37,548 nt of DNA from Accumulibacter sp. (GTDB lineage Bacteria; Pseudomonadota; Gammaproteobacteria; Burkholderiales; Rhodocyclaceae). Shown piece after piece: positions 14,887 through 24,146 of the stretch. Made by a program: the position numbers and the translations under genes. Positions within the stretch are counted from its first letter, which is position 1; each line of letters opens with the position of its first letter. Below the pieces are notes generated by a model. It was not told the origin of the DNA. It made no database searches and worked only from the letters and a program-made list of their open reading frames with translations. The DNA lies in assembly GCA_016789495.1 (NCBI GenBank), contig JAEUOJ010000183.1, positions 1 to 37,548 of the forward strand, in the 5' to 3' direction.

Positions 14887-15905
14887 GCCTGCCTACCCGG
14901 CAAGGGTTGCCCCAAACGGGTTTTGACCACGTATAGCGGGCGCGCCTTCACCTCATCAAAAATACGCGCCAGATAAGCGCCGATGATCCCCAGAGCGATC
15001 AAGTTCAAACCGGAAAAAAAGAACATCGCGGTAACGATCGTCGTCCACCCCGAAATATGATGGCCGTTCAACAGGTAATCGAGAACCAGAAAACTGCCAT
15101 AGCCGAAGGAAATCAGCGCCAACAAAATCCCCAGTACACTGAAAGCGCGCAAGGGCCAGGTCGAGAAGGCGGTGATCCCGTCAAGCCCGAAACGCAGTAA
15201 TTTGAGGAGATTGAAATTGGTTTTGCCGTAAATCCGGTCGGCCGGTTGATAGACCATGGGTTCGGCACTGAATCCCACCCAGGCGTACAGCCCTTTCATG
15301 AACCGGGTCCGCTCAGGCAGGCGGATCAGCGCATCGACAACCCGGCGATCCATCAGCCGGAAATCCCCCGCATTTCGGGGAATGGCCACCCGGCTGTCTT
15401 GTCCGACGATACGGTAGAAAATCGATGCGCCAATGCGGATCAGCCATGGCTCCTGACGACGATTCATCTTCACCGCGTAGACGGTATCGATTCCGGCACG
15501 CCACCGATCGATCATTTTCGGGATCAACTCGAGCGGATGCTGCAGGTCGGCGTCCAGACAGACGACAATTTGTCCGTTCGACGCTTCGAGACCGGCACTG
15601 AGCGCGGCTTCCTTGCCGAAGTTTCGCGACAACTGCAAATAGCAAACACCCGGCTGATCGCTCATTTGCGCCATCATTTCCGGCGTCTGGTCGGTGCTGC
15701 CGTCATCGACGACGATAATCTCCCAAGCGCCGCCGATCTGCCCAAGCAATGCGCTCAGGCGGGGCAGAAGCAGGCCGAGATTACGCTGTTCGTTGAGCGC
15801 GGGAATGACACAACTGATGCTCGGCCGTTGATCGCGGCTTCCCCGTAGAGCGACCAACGGACGGTCACTGATAACTCGCGCAATCTCGTTATCAGGGAGC
15901 AACAA
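14883..15905 (-). CDS. polyprenyl-phosphate glycosyltransferase (GT2, GtrB/ArnC-like)
   Basis: A 340-residue protein. The GT-A domain starts at about residue 28 (SISCVIPALNEQRNLGLLL), with EIIVVDDGSTDQT, LSRNFGKEAALSAGLEAS and CLDADLQHP giving the DxD metal site. QxxRW-like text is replaced by RTRFMKGLYAWVGF, as in GtrB. Two C-terminal membrane helices (about 235-260 and 275-300) anchor it. It moves a sugar from a nucleotide donor to undecaprenyl phosphate on the cytoplasmic face. It is the first gene of the leftward pair with the ArnT-like transferase. No strong promoter could be pointed out upstream. Confidence 0.92.
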   Translation of the reverse strand: MLLPDNEIARVISDRPLVALRGSRDQRPSISCVIPALNEQRNLGLLLPRLSALLGQIGGAWEIIVVDDGSTDQTPEMMAQMSDQPGVCYLQLSRNFGKEAALSAGLEASNGQIVVCLDADLQHPLELIPKMIDRWRAGIDTVYAVKMNRRQEPWLIRIGASIFYRIVGQDSRVAIPRNAGDFRLMDRRVVDALIRLPERTRFMKGLYAWVGFSAEPMVYQPADRIYGKTNFNLLKLLRFGLDGITAFSTWPLRAFSVLGILLALISFGYGSFLVLDYLLNGHHISGWTTIVTAMFFFSGLNLIALGIIGAYLARIFDEVKARPLYVVKTRLGQPLPGRQA

Positions 15906-16539
15906 ACATCAACCCCCAGGCAAGGAATGAGCGAAAAACAGATCCCGCATTGTCAGGGGCTTCCGGATACGGTTGGAACAAAACTCTGCTGGCGAATCAA
16001 TCGGTAAAACCACGACCTTGGCTCAATGGCGAGTGACTTTCGGCTAGCGAAGCAGGATCCGCAGCCCATCGGGCTATTGTTACAGCGGCCTGGTGGAGAA
16101 CATTCAAGATCACAGCCAAGGCGGCCTGCTGCATAAACATTGATCAGCGAACGCTTATTTTAGCGAAAACCTGCCTGCCACACCAGTGACTCCTGGTCTT
16201 CTCGGCCTTATGTAGTACAGGTTGCCTGACACCCCGTTGCTTGGTCCCGGCTTCATCGGCAAACCACCATGCCGTGGCACTGTCCGTCATTGGAGACGTA
16301 TAGCGCACATTCCCTGACGGTCGAGCCTGCAGCGTCTCGTCGGTGGCTCGCTGACAGTGACCGCTTTGTCCCTGTAAACAACGCCGATCAAGACCACCTA
16401 AGCATCGGTCGCGTCCAATTCCGCGGTTACCGCCGGAGGCAGGCGGGCGAAGGTCGCCTTCACCCGGAAAATGTGTCGCCGGCTCAAATTCTGCGGCGCG
16501 ATCGACAGTCAGCTCGCCACATCTGCAACAGGACAGCGC
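15906..16539. other. gene-poor stretch upstream of GT2, no supported gene
   Basis: Broken frames on both strands. A minus-strand frame of 204 codons (16144-16758) runs antisense through the dioxygenase remnant and has no recognisable domain. The promoter of the leftward GT2 gene should lie in the right-hand flank of that gene, but I see no convincing elements. Confidence 0.35.
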
Positions 16540-17032
16540 ATGCCGACGCTGTACATTCTGAAAGGCGCTAGAACGCTCGACGAGCTGTGCGGCTATTACC
16601 ACGGCACTTGTATCCCCTTGCAGGTGGTGTATCCCAATGCGCAGATTCCCGGCTTGCAAATGACCCTTGCGCGACCTCGATCCGGCGAAGCACCTGGCAT
16701 GGGGTCGGACGCTGGCACCGCTGCGTGATTCAAGCGTGCTGATCATCGGTGGCGGCATGAGTTTTCACAAAATGCACGGTTACGGCGATCTCGCAAACGT
16801 TTGACGACTGACTGAGCGAGACGAGCGCCCTCCCCGAGGCACAGCGTACGCTGCGCCGCGCCAACTGGGCGACAGCCAGCCGAAATCAGGCCGTCTGTCT
16901 TGCCCGCTTCGCGCCGATGAACACCTGCTGCCGTTGCACCTGGTAACTGGCGCCAGCCATGTCGGCACCAGTCAACGAGCGTTTGCTGACACCGTGATGG
17001 ACGCCTTGATTTCTGCTTTTCGATTTGACTGA
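16540..17032 (+). pseudogene. LigB/DODA-type extradiol dioxygenase remnant
   Basis: Fragments in order match class III extradiol dioxygenases of the YgiD/DODA group. MPTLYI is a start-like piece, followed after a large gap by YYHGTCIPLQVVYPNAQIPGLQMTL (like DHGxWVPLxxMYPxADIPVVQLSL). In another frame comes DLDPAKHLAWGRTLAPLRDSSVLIIGGGMSFHKM, then after a stop RADEHLLPLHLVTGAS, and at the end DTVMDALISAFRFD-stop. At least one frame shift, an in-frame stop near 16802 and loss of about 100 residues of the N-terminal half mark it as dead. The active-site HG and EEHLLP-like motifs are still readable. Confidence 0.65.
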
Positions 17033-17430
17033 TCCCTGACTCCGTGCTCAAAATCTCCCCGGCGCATCAGACATGAATTTCAGCCTGAAGACCCATTGCC
17101 GGGACCGTCTTGCAGAGAACAACGCACATACACCATTGATGACATAACCTGTTCGAAGCATTGGTCAGAAAAAGTAGAGAAACCAGGAGATGCACCCCCG
17201 AGCCTGGCAGTGCGTGAAGGGGACCATTGCCTCTCGTGTCAGGTTATCATCAGCCTGCTTGTGTTCTTATAAGCACCAGGACATGGGCTGCGACAGGCAT
17301 GCGAATCATCGAGCCGATGGACCGGATGATTCGTCATTGCCGACGTTTGGAAGAGGAAAGGCATCAGGACGATCATTGTTCTGAGGCTTGGTCAAACATT
17401 GCGTCGCCGACCACATAGAAAGGGACGATC
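17033..17430. other. intergenic, no supported gene
   Basis: A 39-codon frame starting at ATG 17299 (MRIIEPMDRMIRHCRRLEEE...) ends just before the secreted-protein gene, but nothing else supports it. No clear promoter elements. Confidence 0.3.
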
Positions 17431-17871
17431 ATGAATCATCGCTGGTTTATTCTTTTTTCGTCGGTTTTTGCGATTCCGCATGCGGTAGCCCAGGAAACAG
17501 TCGGACTCAAACTTTCCGACTTGAACGCGCAAGGGGCCATTCAACTCACCAAGGAGCAATTGCAAACGCTTTTGCCTGGGGCGAAAGTAGTCAGCTTGAC
17601 GCCAACTGGCAGCACGCGTCGGTGGGGAAACGATGCGGATGGGACGTTCATTGCCTCTAGCGATGCACGGGGTTCTTTTGGGAGAAAGGCTTCCACGGCG
17701 CCAGGCACCTGGTTCCTTGGCGACAACGCAAGCTATTGCGTGCAGATCGAGTGGAAGAGTCATACTGAGCAATGGTGCCGCTATATTTTCAAGGCAGGAG
17801 ACAAGTATTTCGGAGTTCGATCGGTTTCTGATCTGTCCTCGCAAGCCCACGAGCTGTTATTTGAGCGCTGA
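17431..17871 (+). CDS. small secreted protein of unknown function
   Basis: A 146-residue product. Residues 1-20 form a Sec signal peptide (MNHRWFILFSSVFAIPHAVAQ, cleavage after AVA or AVAQ). The mature part starts with a segment LKLSDLNAQGAIQLTKEQLQTLLPGAKV, then a DADGTFIASSDARG stretch and a C-terminal strand-rich part with two Cys (SYCVQIEW..EQWCRYIF) that could form a disulfide. The pattern (LT-x-EL-x-LLPG, then W-x-x-x-DGT and C-x-x-W..W-C-x-x-x-F) recalls DUF995-like periplasmic proteins, but I am not sure. AAGGGA lies at good spacing before the ATG. It stands alone between decayed stretches. Confidence 0.65.
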   Translation: MNHRWFILFSSVFAIPHAVAQETVGLKLSDLNAQGAIQLTKEQLQTLLPGAKVVSLTPTGSTRRWGNDADGTFIASSDARGSFGRKASTAPGTWFLGDNASYCVQIEWKSHTEQWCRYIFKAGDKYFGVRSVSDLSSQAHELLFER

Positions 17872-18228
17872 GCTTGCCAAGGCAAGGCGCAAGGAGCCAG
17901 AGCGCGAGTATTTGATGCTTTCCTCGTTAATCCCGTCTTCATCCTGAAAGTTGGTCGGGAAGAATTTCGCCACCCCGCGCTGCCGCGGCTCTTCAGCTGC
18001 CTTCCAAGGGTAGCAAACGCAGCCGCTCCGGTTTCCAGTCTCCTCGCATGACCTGCGCGACTCAATGAGTCGATTTCAGGGCCAGGTCGATGAACATCCG
18101 GCTCGTCGTAGCCCATTCGATCAATCGGCCAGGCTTCGGGTTTTCGATCGACATCTGCTAGAATCCCATCATCAATCAAGCCGAATCCAGTATTCATCAT
18201 CAAGCCTTATTCTATTTCCGGGGGTGAC
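17872..18228. other. intergenic, no supported gene
   Basis: A minus-strand frame of 140 codons (17781-18203) overlaps the end of the secreted-protein gene and has low-complexity, shadow-like text. A TAGAAT box at 18159-18164, with a weak TTCGGG 18 bases upstream, could serve the CBS gene, but the -35 is poor. Confidence 0.3.
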
Positions 18229-18690
18229 ATGGAGGTCAAAGAGGTTTTACAGATCAAAGATCCACGGCTGTTCGCCGTACAGCCCAACTCGCCCCTGTCA
18301 AAGGCGGTGATCATGATGACCGAGCACGACATCGGCTCGGTCATCGTCATGGAAGATGGCAAATTGGCCGGGATGCTGACTTTCCGCGAAGTGTTTGTCC
18401 TGCTGGCCAAGCGACAGACTGAAGGCCGGGTCGGCCCGACTCCACCGATCGCCGAAATCCTGGTCAGCGAAGCGATGGATGCCAATCCGCCAACCAGCGA
18501 CCCGGATATGGACGTCGACGAGTTACGGCGGATGATGGTGGACACCCATACCCGCTATGTGCCGGTGATGGAGGGAGAGACCGTCGTCGGACTTGTTTCC
18601 TTCCACGACGTCGCCAAAGCGGTGCTCGAAGAGCGCAACATGGAGAATAAGTTGCTGAAAGCCTACATCAAGGACTGGCCGTCGCCTTGA
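18229..18690 (+). CDS. CBS domain-pair protein
   Basis: A 153-residue protein that is essentially one Bateman module. The first CBS runs from about residue 14 to 63 (VQPNSPLSKAVIMMTEHDIGSVIVMEDGKLAGMLTFREV) and the second from about 83 to 138 (VSEAMDANPPTSDPDMDVDELRRMMVDTHTRYVPVMEGETVVGLVSFHDVAKAV). CBS pairs bind adenine nucleotides (AMP, ATP, SAM) and regulate partners. A stand-alone copy gives no hint of the partner. Start ATG 18229 follows GGGGGTGAC. It is convergent with gcvP, and a hairpin lies just after its stop. Confidence 0.92.
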   Translation: MEVKEVLQIKDPRLFAVQPNSPLSKAVIMMTEHDIGSVIVMEDGKLAGMLTFREVFVLLAKRQTEGRVGPTPPIAEILVSEAMDANPPTSDPDMDVDELRRMMVDTHTRYVPVMEGETVVGLVSFHDVAKAVLEERNMENKLLKAYIKDWPSP

Positions 18691-18707
18691 ACGCCCGCTT
18701 CTCCGCC

Positions 18708-18732
18708 AAAGGCCGCACGGCACGCGGCCTTT
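18708..18732 (+). terminator. terminator-like hairpin after CBS gene
   Basis: AAAGGCCGC - ACGGCAC - GCGGCCTTT, a perfect 9-bp stem 18 bases after the CBS stop. Its 3' arm ends in TTT only, so it is a modest terminator. The A/T symmetry would let it work in both directions. Confidence 0.55.
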
Positions 18733-18995
18733 GAATCAACGACAAAATTTGCTGTAGATTCTCTTCGGTCCGTTCAATGACCAAGGGCTTTGCAGCCGGC
18801 GAAGGCAGTCACCTGGTTGCCCTCGCCGATAGGAACGGAAAACGTTCACGACAGAAACGCTACGCTACTCCCCGCCTCGTCACCTAAACCACACCGACCC
18901 TTCGCCCCCGCAACCGTGGAGAGTACCCCTCATAGGGCTCCACCACAGGGCTCGTCTCATCGCCGCAAAATCCGCTGCAAACACTGCGTCACAAC

Positions 18996-19022
18996 CCTGG
19001 GATCAATCCCGCTGATCCCAGG
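18996..19022 (-). terminator. hairpin downstream of gcvP
   Basis: CCTGGGATCA - 7-base loop - TGATCCCAGG, a perfect 10-bp stem 20 bases past the gcvP stop. No T-run follows on the minus strand. It is probably the 3' end structure of the gcv operon. The rest of 18733-19041 shows no gene. Confidence 0.55.
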
Positions 19023-19041
19023 ACCACGATTCGTCACGGGT

Positions 19042-21930
19042 TCACTCGAAATCGGGATGCAACGGACAGGCACAGAACAGATTGCGGTCGCCGTAAACAT
19101 CGTCCACCCGATTGACGCTTGGCCAGAACTTGTTTTCCGCGACGTAGGACAAAGGAAATACCGCCTCCTGACGACTGTAGGGCCGGGTCCATTGCGGGTC
19201 GACCAGATCCCTCTGCGTATGCGGGGCGTTTTTGAGCGGATTGTCGTCGGCCGGCCAGTCGCCGTTTTCGATACGGGCGATTTCGCCGCGGATGCTGATC
19301 ATCGCGGCGACAAAACGGTCCAGTTCGCTTTTCGACTCCGATTCGGTCGGCTCGACCATCATCGTTCCGGCAACCGGAAAGCTGACGGTCGGCGCGTGGA
19401 AGCCGTAATCCATCAGACGCTTGGCGATGTCGATCTCGGTCACGCCGGTGACGGCCTTGAGCGGGCGGATGTCGAGGATGCATTCGTGCGCCACACGGCC
19501 GTACCTGCCGGTATATAGCACCGGGTAATGCTCCTTCAATCGTTCGGCGACATAGTTGGCGTTGAGGATGGCGATCGACGTGGCACGCGCCAGCCCCGTG
19601 CCGCCCATCATCGCGATATACATCCAGGAAATCGGCAGAATCGACGCGGATCCCCAGGGCGACGCGGCGACCGCGCCCTGCCCGAGGTGCGGGCCGTCGA
19701 CCGGCTGGACACGGTGGTTGGCCATGAACGGCGCCAGATGCGCCTTCAAGCCGATCGGCCCCATTCCCGGACCGCCACCGCCGTGCGGAATGCAGAAGGT
19801 CTTGTGCAGGTTCATGTGACTGACGTCGGCGCCGATCCGCGCCGGCGAGGTCAGTCCGACTTGCGCATTGAGGTTGGCGCCGTCCATGTACACCTGCCCG
19901 CCGCGGGCATGGACGATCTCGCAGACCTCTTTGACCGCTTCTTCGAAGACGCCGTGCGTCGAGGGGTAGGTCAGCATCAGGCAGGAGAGTTGCCCGGCAT
20001 GGCGGTCGGCCTTGGCGGTCAGGTCGGCAAGATCGATGTTGCCCGCATCGTCGCAATCGACTACCACCACTTGCATGCCGCACATCTGCGCGGTCGCCGG
20101 ATTGGTGCCGTGCGCCGAGCGGGGAATCAGACACACCGTCCGTTGCGTATCGCCACGACTGGCGTGGTAGCGGGCGATGGCGACCAGTCCAGCGTATTCG
20201 CCTTGCGCTCCGGAATTGGGCTGCAGGCAAATGGCGTCGAAACCGGTGATCGTTTTTAGCCAGTTTTCCAGTTGATGGATCATTTCGAGATAACCCGCCA
20301 CCTGATCCAGGGGAACGAACGGATGGATGTCGGCGAACTCCGGCCAACTGACCGGAATCATTTCGCTGGTCGCGTTGAGCTTCATGGTGCACGAACCGAG
20401 CGAAATCATCGAATGGTCGAGCGCCAGATCCCGGTTCTGCAATTTCTTCAGATAACGCAGCATCTGGTGTTCGGTGTGGTGGCTGTTGAACACCGGATGA
20501 GCAAGGATGGCATCCTGGCGCAGCAAGGCTTCCGGCAGAGTCGGATCAGCGTGCTGCAGTTGCGTGTCCAGCGGTTGCAAATCGACCGTGACCCCGGTAA
20601 TCAGTTTCAGCAGCTGGGTGATGTCGTGGCGAGTGGTCCTCTCGTTGACCGCGATCGCCAGGATGCCGGGTGCGACCTGGCGAAGATTGTAGCCGGCTTC
20701 GCGGGCGGTCTTGAAGACTGGTAGGGCGTGACTGCCGAGGTCGACACGCAAGGTATCGAAAAAATGCTCGGTTTTGACCACGATACCGGCGCGGCGCAGT
20801 CCTTCGGCAAGCAGGGCGGCGAGCCGGTGGATGCGCCGGGCAATCGACCGCAAGCCGTCCGGCCCGTGATAGACCGCGTACATGCCGGCGATGTTGGCGA
20901 GCAACACCTGCGAGGTACAGATGTTCGAATTGGCCTTTTCGCGGCGGATGTGCTGTTCGCGGGTCTGCAAGGCCATGCGCAGCGCTCTTTTGCCACGCGC
21001 GTCTACGGATACACCGATGATCCGTCCGGCGACGGCGCGTTTGTGGGCATCGCGGGTGGCGAAATAGGCGGCGTGCGGACCGCCGAAACCGAGTGGAATG
21101 CCGAAACGCTGCGCCGAACCAAGGGCAATGTCGGCGCCCATTTCGCCGGGCGAACGCAGGAGCACCAGGGCCATCAAATCGGCGGCAACGGCTACGATGC
21201 CGCCTCGTGCTTGGACCGCGGCGATGGCCGTGCTCAGATCGCTCACTTCGCCGTGGTCGTTCGGATACTGGAACAGGGCACCGAACAACTCGTACTGCGC
21301 CGCTTGTTGCGGGCTGCCAAAGACCAGTTCAAAGCCGAAAAATCCGGCGCGGGTGTTCAGCACGTCGATCGTTTGCGGAAAGCACGCTTCATCGACGAAA
21401 AAAATGTTCGAGCGCGACTTGCTGACCCGACGGGTCATGCTCATCGCCTCGGCGGCGGCGGTGGCTTCGTCGAGCAATGACGCATTGGCCAGCTCGAGTC
21501 CGGTCAGATCGATGACCATCTGCTGGTAATTGAGCAACGCTTCCAGGCGGCCCTGGGCGATTTCGGCCTGATAGGGGGTATAAGCGGTGTACCAGCCTGG
21601 ATTTTCCAGCACGTTGCGCTGGATGACGGCGGGCATCAGGGTGTCGGCGTAACCCATGCCGATCATCGTATGCAGCACCTGATTGCGCCTGGCGATCGAC
21701 CGCAACTCGGCCAAGGCGTCGTTTTCGGGACGTGGTCCGGGCAGAGCCAGCGGCGAGTCCAACCGGATTGTCGTCGGGATGGTCTGCTCGACCAGTTGTT
21801 CGAGGCTGCTGGTGCCGATGCGGGCCAGCATGGCGGCGATTTCGTCCGGGTTCGGGCCGATGTGCCGAGCGATGAAATCGTCGCGCCGTTCCAGCGCGGC
21901 AAGAGACAAATCGGAAGAGGCGGCATCCAT
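19042..21930 (-). CDS. gcvP: glycine dehydrogenase (decarboxylating), P protein
   Basis: A 962-residue PLP enzyme of the glycine cleavage system. It decarboxylates glycine and passes the aminomethyl group to the lipoyl arm of GcvH. It is the fused long form: an N-terminal half ([17 protein letters not shown]..., [42 protein letters not shown]) and a C-terminal half with the PLP-lysine K710 in [16 protein letters not shown], followed by the Gly-rich loop. Length is normal for the family. ATG 21930 is chosen because the family text begins there and AGGAA precedes it; the frame upstream to 22008 is not conserved. Third gene after gcvT and gcvH, with a gap of 37 bases from gcvH. Regulated by the glycine riboswitch upstream of gcvT. 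Confidence 0.97.
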   Translation of the reverse strand: MDAASSDLSLAALERRDDFIARHIGPNPDEIAAMLARIGTSSLEQLVEQTIPTTIRLDSPLALPGPRPENDALAELRSIARRNQVLHTMIGMGYADTLMPAVIQRNVLENPGWYTAYTPYQAEIAQGRLEALLNYQQMVIDLTGLELANASLLDEATAAAEAMSMTRRVSKSRSNIFFVDEACFPQTIDVLNTRAGFFGFELVFGSPQQAAQYELFGALFQYPNDHGEVSDLSTAIAAVQARGGIVAVAADLMALVLLRSPGEMGADIALGSAQRFGIPLGFGGPHAAYFATRDAHKRAVAGRIIGVSVDARGKRALRMALQTREQHIRREKANSNICTSQVLLANIAGMYAVYHGPDGLRSIARRIHRLAALLAEGLRRAGIVVKTEHFFDTLRVDLGSHALPVFKTAREAGYNLRQVAPGILAIAVNERTTRHDITQLLKLITGVTVDLQPLDTQLQHADPTLPEALLRQDAILAHPVFNSHHTEHQMLRYLKKLQNRDLALDHSMISLGSCTMKLNATSEMIPVSWPEFADIHPFVPLDQVAGYLEMIHQLENWLKTITGFDAICLQPNSGAQGEYAGLVAIARYHASRGDTQRTVCLIPRSAHGTNPATAQMCGMQVVVVDCDDAGNIDLADLTAKADRHAGQLSCLMLTYPSTHGVFEEAVKEVCEIVHARGGQVYMDGANLNAQVGLTSPARIGADVSHMNLHKTFCIPHGGGGPGMGPIGLKAHLAPFMANHRVQPVDGPHLGQGAVAASPWGSASILPISWMYIAMMGGTGLARATSIAILNANYVAERLKEHYPVLYTGRYGRVAHECILDIRPLKAVTGVTEIDIAKRLMDYGFHAPTVSFPVAGTMMVEPTESESKSELDRFVAAMISIRGEIARIENGDWPADDNPLKNAPHTQRDLVDPQWTRPYSRQEAVFPLSYVAENKFWPSVNRVDDVYGDRNLFCACPLHPDFE

Positions 21931-21967
21931 GGTGCGATTTTCCTGGGGAAACGGTCGGAGCGGACGC

Positions 21968-22351
21968 CTACGCGGCGTCGACGATTTTCTGGTACCCGGC
22001 GGCGTCAAGCAAACTGCTCAGATCAACCCCGCCGGCGACTTGAATGCGGAACAGCCACGCTTCATAAGGCTGCTGATTGACCAGTTCAGGTGAATCGACC
22101 ACCTCCTGATTGATGGCAGTGACCGTTCCGTCGACCGGCGCGTAAACGTCAGCGGCGGCTTTCACCGATTCGACAACCGCCGCTTCCTGACCGGCGGTGT
22201 ATTCGTTGCCAATCGATGGCAACTCGATGAACACCAGATCACCAAGCAATTCCTGGGCATGATCGGTGATGCCGACGGTTACCGTGCCGTCTTTTTCGTC
22301 ACGAATCCATTCGTGACTTTTGGTGTACTGCAAGTCGCTGGGAATGCTCAT
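21968..22351 (-). CDS. gcvH: glycine cleavage system H protein
   Basis: A 127-residue lipoyl carrier. K64 in [16 protein letters not shown] is the lipoylation site. The opening text, [40 protein letters not shown], is canonical. It shuttles the methylamine intermediate between the P, T and L proteins. AGAGGAG lies nine bases before ATG 22351. It sits 41 bases after gcvT and 37 bases before gcvP in one operon. The L protein gene is not in the window. Confidence 0.97.
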   Translation of the reverse strand: MSIPSDLQYTKSHEWIRDEKDGTVTVGITDHAQELLGDLVFIELPSIGNEYTAGQEAAVVESVKAAADVYAPVDGTVTAINQEVVDSPELVNQQPYEAWLFRIQVAGGVDLSSLLDAAGYQKIVDAA

Positions 22352-22392
22352 CTTCGGCTTACTCCTCTGGAAAAATCGACAACGAAGAAAAA

Positions 22393-23481
22393 TCAAACGA
22401 GAGCTTTGCCGTGACGAACGAAACACGGCTTGACCACGCGGGCCGGCAAAGGTTTGTCGCGAATGGTGACCTGCACGATATCGCCAATTGCGCTGGCCAG
22501 CGGCAGGCGCGCCAGGGCGATCGACTGTTGCAGGGTCGGTGAGAAGGTGCCGCTGGTAATCTCGCCGACCCCGGTGTTGGTCGATACCTGTTGGTGTGCC
22601 CGCAGCACGCCGCGTTCGAGTAGGATCAGACCGAGAAACTGCTGTCGTTGTGGTTGATTCAGCAGAGCGCTTTTGCCGACGAAATCCCGGGGCGACTTCA
22701 GGTCGACCGTCCACGCCAGACCGGCGTCGAAGGGCGATACCGATTCGTCCATGTCCTGACCGTAGAGATTCATGCCGGCTTCCAGGCGCAGCGTGTCGCG
22801 AGCTCCCAGACCGCAGGGTCGTACGCCGGCGCCCACCAGTGCCCGCCACAGATCGACGGCGCGCCCGGCCGGCAGGGTGATTTCATAGCCGTCTTCGCCG
22901 GTATAACCGGTGGTGGCAATGAAAAGCTCGCCGATCTCGGCTGCGAAAAAAGGTTTCAGCGCGGCGCAGGCGTTGCGACAATCGGGCAAGGCCTGCCAGA
23001 CGCGTTCCCGCGCCGTCGGTCCCTGAACGGCAATCATCGCCAGCGGAGCGTTGCCCTCGCGACGCGGCGTGAGTTCCGCCGTCATCCGCCAGTCCAACAG
23101 ACAGGTCGCCATCCATTGCAGATCCTTGCTGGCGGTACCGGCATTGACCACCAGCCGATACCTCTCCTCGTCCAGGAAATAGACGATCAGGTCGTCGATC
23201 ACCCCGCCACTGTCATTGAGCATGACGCTGTAAAAGGCTTTACCGCGTGTCTTCAACTTGTCGATGTCATTGGCCAGCAGCCGGCGCAGGAACGCTTTGG
23301 CATCGGCTCCGCGCAGATCGATGGTGCACATGTGCGACACGTCGAACAAGCCGGCGTCGCGCCGAACCGCGTGGTGTTCCTCGATCTGTGATCCGTAATG
23401 CAGCGGCATATCCCAACCGCCAAAGTCGACCATTTTCGCCCCGCTTTGCCGGTGTGTTTCATTGAGGATGGTTTTTTGCAT
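22393..23481 (-). CDS. gcvT: aminomethyltransferase, T protein
   Basis: A 362-residue folate-dependent enzyme that releases ammonia and forms methylene-tetrahydrofolate from the GcvH-bound intermediate. Typical text: [56 protein letters not shown] and [21 protein letters not shown], with the folate-contact D/E residues in place. Length is normal. First gene of gcvT-gcvH-gcvP. Its leader of about 260 bases contains a tandem glycine riboswitch and an intrinsic terminator. GAGG lies upstream of the ATG (GAGGtcgtcgaaagATG). Confidence 0.97.
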   Translation of the reverse strand: MQKTILNETHRQSGAKMVDFGGWDMPLHYGSQIEEHHAVRRDAGLFDVSHMCTIDLRGADAKAFLRRLLANDIDKLKTRGKAFYSVMLNDSGGVIDDLIVYFLDEERYRLVVNAGTASKDLQWMATCLLDWRMTAELTPRREGNAPLAMIAVQGPTARERVWQALPDCRNACAALKPFFAAEIGELFIATTGYTGEDGYEITLPAGRAVDLWRALVGAGVRPCGLGARDTLRLEAGMNLYGQDMDESVSPFDAGLAWTVDLKSPRDFVGKSALLNQPQRQQFLGLILLERGVLRAHQQVSTNTGVGEITSGTFSPTLQQSIALARLPLASAIGDIVQVTIRDKPLPARVVKPCFVRHGKALV

Positions 23482-23529
23482 CTTTCGACGACCTCGGAGC
23501 GCCGTTATGAAATGAGGGTGACAGAACGG

Positions 23530-23558
23530 AAAAAGGCGAAACTCTGCCGAGTTCCGCC
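23530..23558 (-). terminator. intrinsic terminator in gcvT leader (riboswitch expression platform)
   Basis: In the RNA, GGCGGAACTC - GGCA - GAGTTTCGCC is a 10-bp stem with one G-U pair, followed directly by five U. It lies between the second aptamer and the gcvT start codon. A GAACTC copy at the 5' edge of aptamer II (23663-23658) could compete for the 3' arm. Confidence 0.8.
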
Positions 23559-23560
23559 CC

Positions 23561-23748
23561 CCTGTCCTTCTACCTGAGAGATTTACCGGTCGGCGGTTAG
23601 CGGACCGTTTGCCCCATCGGTGGGCGCCACGCAGCCATTCACGTGCGCCGCTCTCCAGAGTTCATTGCACGAACGGTCCTTTTGCCTGAGCGTTTCCGGG
23701 TGGTTTGCGCCTTCGGCGGTGGTGGAACCACACTCTCCCATCCGCCAT
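23561..23748 (-). promoter_or_regulatory. tandem glycine riboswitch
   Basis: Two glycine aptamers in series on the minus strand. Aptamer I (about 23748-23674) has GCGGATGGGAGAG, then CCGAAGGCGCAAACC and CTCAGGCAAAAGGACC. Aptamer II (about 23668-23561) has CTCTGGAGAGCGG, ACCGATGGGGCAAACGG and CTCTCAGGTAGAAGGACAG. GGAGAG, CGAxGG.GCAAAC and CTCAGG.A.AAGGAC are the hallmarks. Downstream lie an intrinsic terminator and gcvT, so glycine should switch the operon on by antitermination. Confidence 0.93.
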
Positions 23749-23751
23749 TGC

Positions 23752-23781
23752 ACTATAACGCCTTGAAACCGCCAATAGCAA
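23752..23781 (-). promoter_or_regulatory. sigma-70 promoter of the gcv operon
   Basis: Minus-strand TTGCTA (23781-23776), 18-base spacer, TATAGT (23757-23752). The expected start is near 23745, just at the 5' end of glycine aptamer I, which supports the call. Confidence 0.65.
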
Positions 23782-24146
23782 GGCGAAGGTTCGGGCATTG
23801 ACAGATGAACAACCTACGCCTGCCCCATTGCGGCTTCCGAGCAGTCGAGCCGAAGGATGGCGAAGTCTTGCCGCACGTCTGGCAAAGCGAGTTGCGCGGC
23901 AAGCAATCTCGAAAAAGTCTCGACGATGTCTGGAATGAAAAGAGCGATTTGACTCATGACCCCAATCGGACGGGTCAGACACTCGGGATCAAAAGAGCGA
24001 TCCCGTTCGACTCCATCAAGCCGGTCCTCGGCTGAGCATCCCATACTTTACAATGAGGCCATCACCGGCCGGAGCAGCGCCTGCCCAGGCATTCAGCGCT
24101 TGCTCACCACTACTGGCCAGCCCAAATCCAGGATGATAATGACCGA
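23782..24146. other. gene-free stretch between gcv promoter and heptosyltransferase gene
   Basis: Frames of 76 codons exist on both strands (23805-24035 plus, 23814-24044 minus). Neither shows a recognisable motif, and they mirror each other. A TACAAT box at 24049-24054 may be the -10 for the next gene, but no good -35 is present. Confidence 0.35.

Noticed and set aside
16144..16758. 204-codon minus-strand ORF
   Set aside because: It is antisense to the dioxygenase remnant and shows no recognisable domain.
17781..18203. 140-codon minus-strand ORF
   Set aside because: It overlaps the end of the secreted protein gene, and no family text or start signal is visible.
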